A stretch of 7,667 nt of DNA from Candidatus Falkowbacteria bacterium CG02_land_8_20_14_3_00_36_14 (GTDB lineage Bacteria > Patescibacteriota > Patescibacteriia > Patescibacteriales > UM-FILTER-36-11). Every line of letters starts with the position of its first letter. Positions within the stretch are counted from its first letter, which is position 1. Both the position numbers and the translations under genes were made by a program. Where the stretch lies: contig PETS01000088.1 in assembly GCA_002781265.1 (NCBI GenBank), positions 1 to 7,667 on the forward strand, given 5' to 3'. This document shows, in pieces, positions 5,891 through 7,667 of the stretch. The notes under the pieces are model-generated. The model was not told where the DNA came from. It did not search any database and was given only the letters and a program-made list of their open reading frames with translations.

Positions 5891-5962
5891 TACCGCCAAG
5901 GGGAATCGAACCCCTGTTACCAGGATGAGAACCTGGCGTCCTAACCATTAGACGATGGCGGC
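5891..5962 (-). tRNA. tRNA-Glu (anticodon CTC)
   Basis: A complete 72-base cloverleaf. Acceptor GCCGCCA pairs with TGGCGGT (one G-T at the end), discriminator A. D-arm GTCTAATGGTTAGGAC, anticodon stem CCAGG/CCTGG with loop TTCTCAT giving CTC, variable TAAC, T-arm AGGGG/CCCCT with loop TTCGATT. The D-arm and variable loop match bacterial tRNA-Glu. CCA is not encoded, so it must be added by CCA transferase. An open frame on the same strand across the tRNA is spurious. Confidence 0.97.
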
Positions 5963-5981
5963 ATAATTTGTTTAGTTTTTA

Positions 5982-6010
5982 AATTTAACTTATTTTATAA
6001 TGCCTGTCCA
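5982..6010 (-). promoter_or_regulatory. Possible promoter of tRNA-Glu
   Basis: Minus strand: TGGACA (6005-6010) and TAAATT (5982-5987) with a 17-base spacer, placing the start about 12 bases before the tRNA 5' end. Matches are partial (5 of 6 at the -35, 4 of 6 at the -10). The -35 lies just beyond the broken tRNA copy. Confidence 0.35.
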
Positions 6011-6019
6011 TTTTTAGTG

Positions 6020-6106
6020 GAAGAATCATGCGTCCCTGCCTGCCGGCCCGCTTCGCCATAGCTTTAGCGAGGCGAGCAGGCAGGCTAACCATTAGACGAT
6101 AGCGGC
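6020..6106 (-). pseudogene. Broken second tRNA-Glu-like gene (5' half only), interrupted in the D-arm
   Basis: The minus strand starts GCCGCTATCGTCTAATGGTT, the intact tRNA-Glu 5' half with one change (G to T opposite base 6101). After GGTTAG a 50-bp palindrome (6035-6084) intervenes, then GACGC continues exactly where the intact gene would. After ATGATTCTTC similarity ends: no matching anticodon 3' strand, T-arm or acceptor 3' strand follows. So this copy lost its 3' half and took an insertion, and cannot make a tRNA. It lies 60 bp upstream of the intact tRNA and 15 bp after the fmt stop. Confidence 0.8.
6035..6084. mobile_element. 50-bp GC-rich palindromic insertion in the tRNA remnant
   Basis: Terminal arms cctgcctgc (6035-6043) and gcaggcagg (6076-6084) are exact reverse complements. 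The interior also pairs partly (cgcttcgcc with ggcgag; atagctttagc at the tip). Removing exactly 50 bp restores the D-arm sequence GGTTAGGACG, so this is a precise insertion with no visible target duplication. Its CCTGCC/GGCAGG edges resemble the element inside fmt. Confidence 0.75.
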
Positions 6107-6121
6107 GTGATTATTCTTTAA

Positions 6122-7102
6122 TTATCCTAAAATTTTTCCAATAAAATTTTTATGTCCGCGGATAAATTCTTCCGCCAACATTTCTTTTTTTCCTGATAAT
6201 TGTAATTTTTTTATTGCCAATGCATCTTCACCGCATTGGACAGCTAATTGATTATTATCTAAAAATAATTCTCCTGTTTTATATTTGTTAATTTTTAATG
6301 GCTGATGTTCAACTTCTGATATTTTTAAAATTTTATTATTAATTTTAGAGAAAGCGCTGGGCCAGGGCGTCATAGCGCGAATAAATCTTTCTACAACATC
6401 AGCCGGCTGATGCCAATTTATCAATCCGTCATTTCTTTTTAAAATTCCCACATAGCTTGCCTTGGTATTATCTTGAACTCGGGGCTTTATATAGCCGTTA
6501 ATATAACCTTTTAAAGTAGGGATTAATATCTCAGAGCTTATTTTTGCCAGCTTATCAAATAGAATTCCGGCAGTATCGGAATTATCAATTTTTATTTTAT
6601 TTTGAAATAAAATAGGGCCTGTGTCTAATCCATCGTTTAATTTCATAATTGTTACCCCGGTTTCCTTATCGCCATTTTTGATAGCCGCTTGGACGCAAGC
6701 GGCGCCTCTATATTTGGGAAGCAGAGAAGGATGGATATTTATAATGCCATATTTAGGGATATTAAGCATTTTTTTAGGTATAATTTGCGCGTAAGCCACT
6801 AATACTATTAAGTCAATTTTGGAAATTTGGAACCTGCCCGCCATTTGCCTGAGGCAAAGCCGATGGCAGGCGGGAAAATTAGAAATTTTAGCCGGTTGCC
6901 AAATAGGAATATTGTTTTTTATGGCTGCAATTTTTATAGGCGGGGGAGCAAGAATTTGTCCGCGGCCGGCTTTTTTGTCCGGCTGAGTTATTACTCCTAT
7001 TATGTCAAATAGTTCGCCTTTTATTAAAGCGTTTAAAGAAGGAATTCCAAAGTCAGAGGTGCCGATGAAAACAATGCTTATTTTGTTTTTGTTATTTTTC
7101 AT
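6122..7102 (-). CDS. fmt: Methionyl-tRNA formyltransferase (with in-frame 14-aa palindrome insert)
   Basis: Transfers formyl from 10-formyl-tetrahydrofolate to Met-tRNA(fMet) for bacterial initiation. The N-terminal Rossmann-type domain starts I-V-F-I-G-T-S-D-F-G (10-19). The loop P-D-K-K-A-G-R-G (41-48) contacts tRNA. Catalytic residues are Asn122 and His124 in N-I-H-P-S-L-L-P and Asp160 in G-L-D-T-G, with the same spacing as E. coli Asn106/His108/Asp144. The C-terminal domain (about 215-326) has I-N-W (228-230) and I-R-A-M-T-P-W-P (241-248). Length is 326, slightly over E. coli's 315. Residues 77-90 (P-A-C-H-R-L-C-L-R-Q-M-A-G-R) are encoded by a GC-rich palindrome and fit between I-S-N-F and F-Q-I-S; they lie just before the strand D-L-I-V-L-V-A-Y, so the core is kept. 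def is 8 bp upstream and the pair is surely cotranscribed. Confidence 0.97.
   Translation of the reverse strand: MKNNKNKISIVFIGTSDFGIPSLNALIKGELFDIIGVITQPDKKAGRGQILAPPPIKIAAIKNNIPIWQPAKISNFPACHRLCLRQMAGRFQISKIDLIVLVAYAQIIPKKMLNIPKYGIINIHPSLLPKYRGAACVQAAIKNGDKETGVTIMKLNDGLDTGPILFQNKIKIDNSDTAGILFDKLAKISSEILIPTLKGYINGYIKPRVQDNTKASYVGILKRNDGLINWHQPADVVERFIRAMTPWPSAFSKINNKILKISEVEHQPLKINKYKTGELFLDNNQLAVQCGEDALAIKKLQLSGKKEMLAEEFIRGHKNFIGKILG
6833..6874. repeat. 42-bp palindromic element inserted in frame in fmt
   Basis: On the fmt strand a 12-base outer arm CCCGCCTGCCAT pairs with ATGGCGGGCAGG with one mismatch and one G-T, and an inner stem TTTGCC-TCA-GGCAAA closes it. Exactly 42 bases (14 codons) fit between AT-rich fmt codons, keeping the frame. 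This parallels the Rickettsia palindromic elements, which also enter coding sequences in frame; a relation is not claimed. Confidence 0.8.
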
Positions 7103-7110
7103 ACAAACTC

Positions 7111-7581
7111 TTAAATTTCCTTTTTAATGTTTTTTGCTTTATCAATAAATAATATGCCGTCTAAATGGTCTATTTCATGCTGAATGACCCGCGCCATTAA
7201 TCCTTCAGCGTTGACAATTAATTTATTTCCTTTATTATCAAAATATTTATATTTAATTTTTTTGCATCTTTTAACTTTACCGAAAACATTAGGTACGGAT
7301 AAACATCCCTCTTCCCCCCATTCTTTAGCCCATGATTTATAGGTGATTATCGGATTAATCATGCAAATCGGCTTTTCCTTGGTATTTATAATAATGATGC
7401 GTATATTTTTGCCGATTTGAGGCGCGGCCAGCCCTATGCCGTCTTTTTTAAGCATGGTTTTAGCCATATCCGAGCACAATTTTTTTATTTTATTGGATTT
7501 TATCTCTTTTTGATTTAATGATAAGGATTTTTGGCGTAGAACCCCATTTGGTTCTGTTATTATATTTAATATTTTATGCAT
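7111..7581 (-). CDS. def: Peptide deformylase
   Basis: Metalloenzyme that removes the N-formyl group from new proteins, completing the cycle begun by fmt. All three family motifs are intact: G-I-G-L-A-A-P-Q-I-G (48-57), E-G-C-L-S (91-95) with metal ligand Cys93, and Q-H-E-I-D-H (134-139) with metal ligands His135 and His139 and catalytic Glu136. The 156-aa length is normal for bacterial type I enzymes. It starts with M-H-K-I-L-N-I-I-T-E-P, a usual N-terminus; no Shine-Dalgarno is visible. It is the first gene of the def-fmt operon, read from the promoter at 7611-7639. The lysine- and asparagine-rich composition reflects the AT-rich genome. Confidence 0.98.
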   Translation of the reverse strand: MHKILNIITEPNGVLRQKSLSLNQKEIKSNKIKKLCSDMAKTMLKKDGIGLAAPQIGKNIRIIIINTKEKPICMINPIITYKSWAKEWGEEGCLSVPNVFGKVKRCKKIKYKYFDNKGNKLIVNAEGLMARVIQHEIDHLDGILFIDKAKNIKKEI

Positions 7582-7610
7582 AGGTAATAGGTCTAATAGT
7601 TTATTGATTA

Positions 7611-7639
7611 ATAATAGCTTATTAATAATAAAATTTCAA
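7611..7639 (-). promoter_or_regulatory. Promoter of def-fmt
   Basis: Minus strand TTGAAA (7634-7639) and TATTAT (7611-7616) with a 17-base spacer. This would give a leader of about 20-25 bases before the def ATG. Five of six match at each box. Confidence 0.6.
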
Positions 7640-7646
7640 GAAATTG

Positions 7647-7655
7647 TGTTATAAT
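7647..7655 (+). promoter_or_regulatory. Possible divergent extended -10 promoter at right edge
   Basis: TGTTATAAT on the plus strand combines an extended TGn with a perfect TATAAT. No clear -35 is present. It would drive a gene beyond the window, divergent from def. Confidence 0.35.
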
Positions 7656-7667
7656 TGTAAAGGCTAT

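Noticed and set aside
5739..5948. 69-codon open frame on the minus strand
   Set aside because: It runs through most of tRNA-Glu; the protein-like start is translated tRNA sequence, a common artefact.
6827..7012. Plus-strand open frame across the fmt insertion
   Set aside because: Antisense to catalytic fmt sequence and opened only by the GC-rich palindrome.

Overview
The window is AT-rich bacterial DNA with compact genes. Short GC-rich palindromic islands stand out sharply from it. Small gene sizes, near-absence of Shine-Dalgarno sites, a trimmed SRAP protein and palindromes scattered through intergenic and even coding DNA suggest a Candidate Phyla Radiation (Patescibacteria-like) genome. 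That placement is an inference; no rRNA or other marker gene is present to prove it. The standard code fits: all intact genes end in TAA and no TGA is read as sense.

Left third (1-2714), a DNA-damage neighbourhood. The C-terminal part of a Y-family translesion polymerase is followed, after a perfect 34-bp palindrome, by an SRAP (HMCES/YedK-type) gene interrupted by one in-frame TAG. A 64-aa lysine-rich protein with a strong ribosome-binding site and its own terminator lies on the opposite strand. After about 450 bp of non-coding DNA comes lexA, with an intact cleavage site and Ser/Lys dyad. That non-coding stretch holds a good sigma70-type promoter and two long inverted repeats, which sit between the promoter and the lexA start. 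Polymerase, SRAP and LexA plausibly form one SOS-like set.

Middle (2744-5482), minus strand. A membrane-anchored S49 (SppA-like) peptidase lies downstream of a broken lipoprotein gene, which has a frameshift at an A8 run plus an in-frame TAA. Upstream of that is a 305-aa protein with an N-terminal EVE/PUA-like domain and four predicted membrane helices. This EVE-membrane fusion is the least familiar protein here. Its architecture resembles a sensor joined to a membrane effector, but nothing in the sequence proves a defence role.

Right third (5483-7667), minus strand. An intact tRNA-Glu(CTC) is followed by a broken second tRNA-Glu-like copy whose D-arm carries a clean 50-bp palindromic insertion. 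Then come fmt and def, an 8-bp-spaced pair that formylates initiator Met-tRNA and later removes the formyl group. fmt carries a 42-bp palindrome in frame, encoding 14 extra residues. A good promoter precedes def, and a possible divergent promoter points off the right edge.

The theme of the window is mobile or self-propagating palindromes in a small genome: between lexA and its promoter, inside a tRNA copy and inside an essential coding sequence. Two genes are also broken by premature stops next to or downstream of A8 runs.
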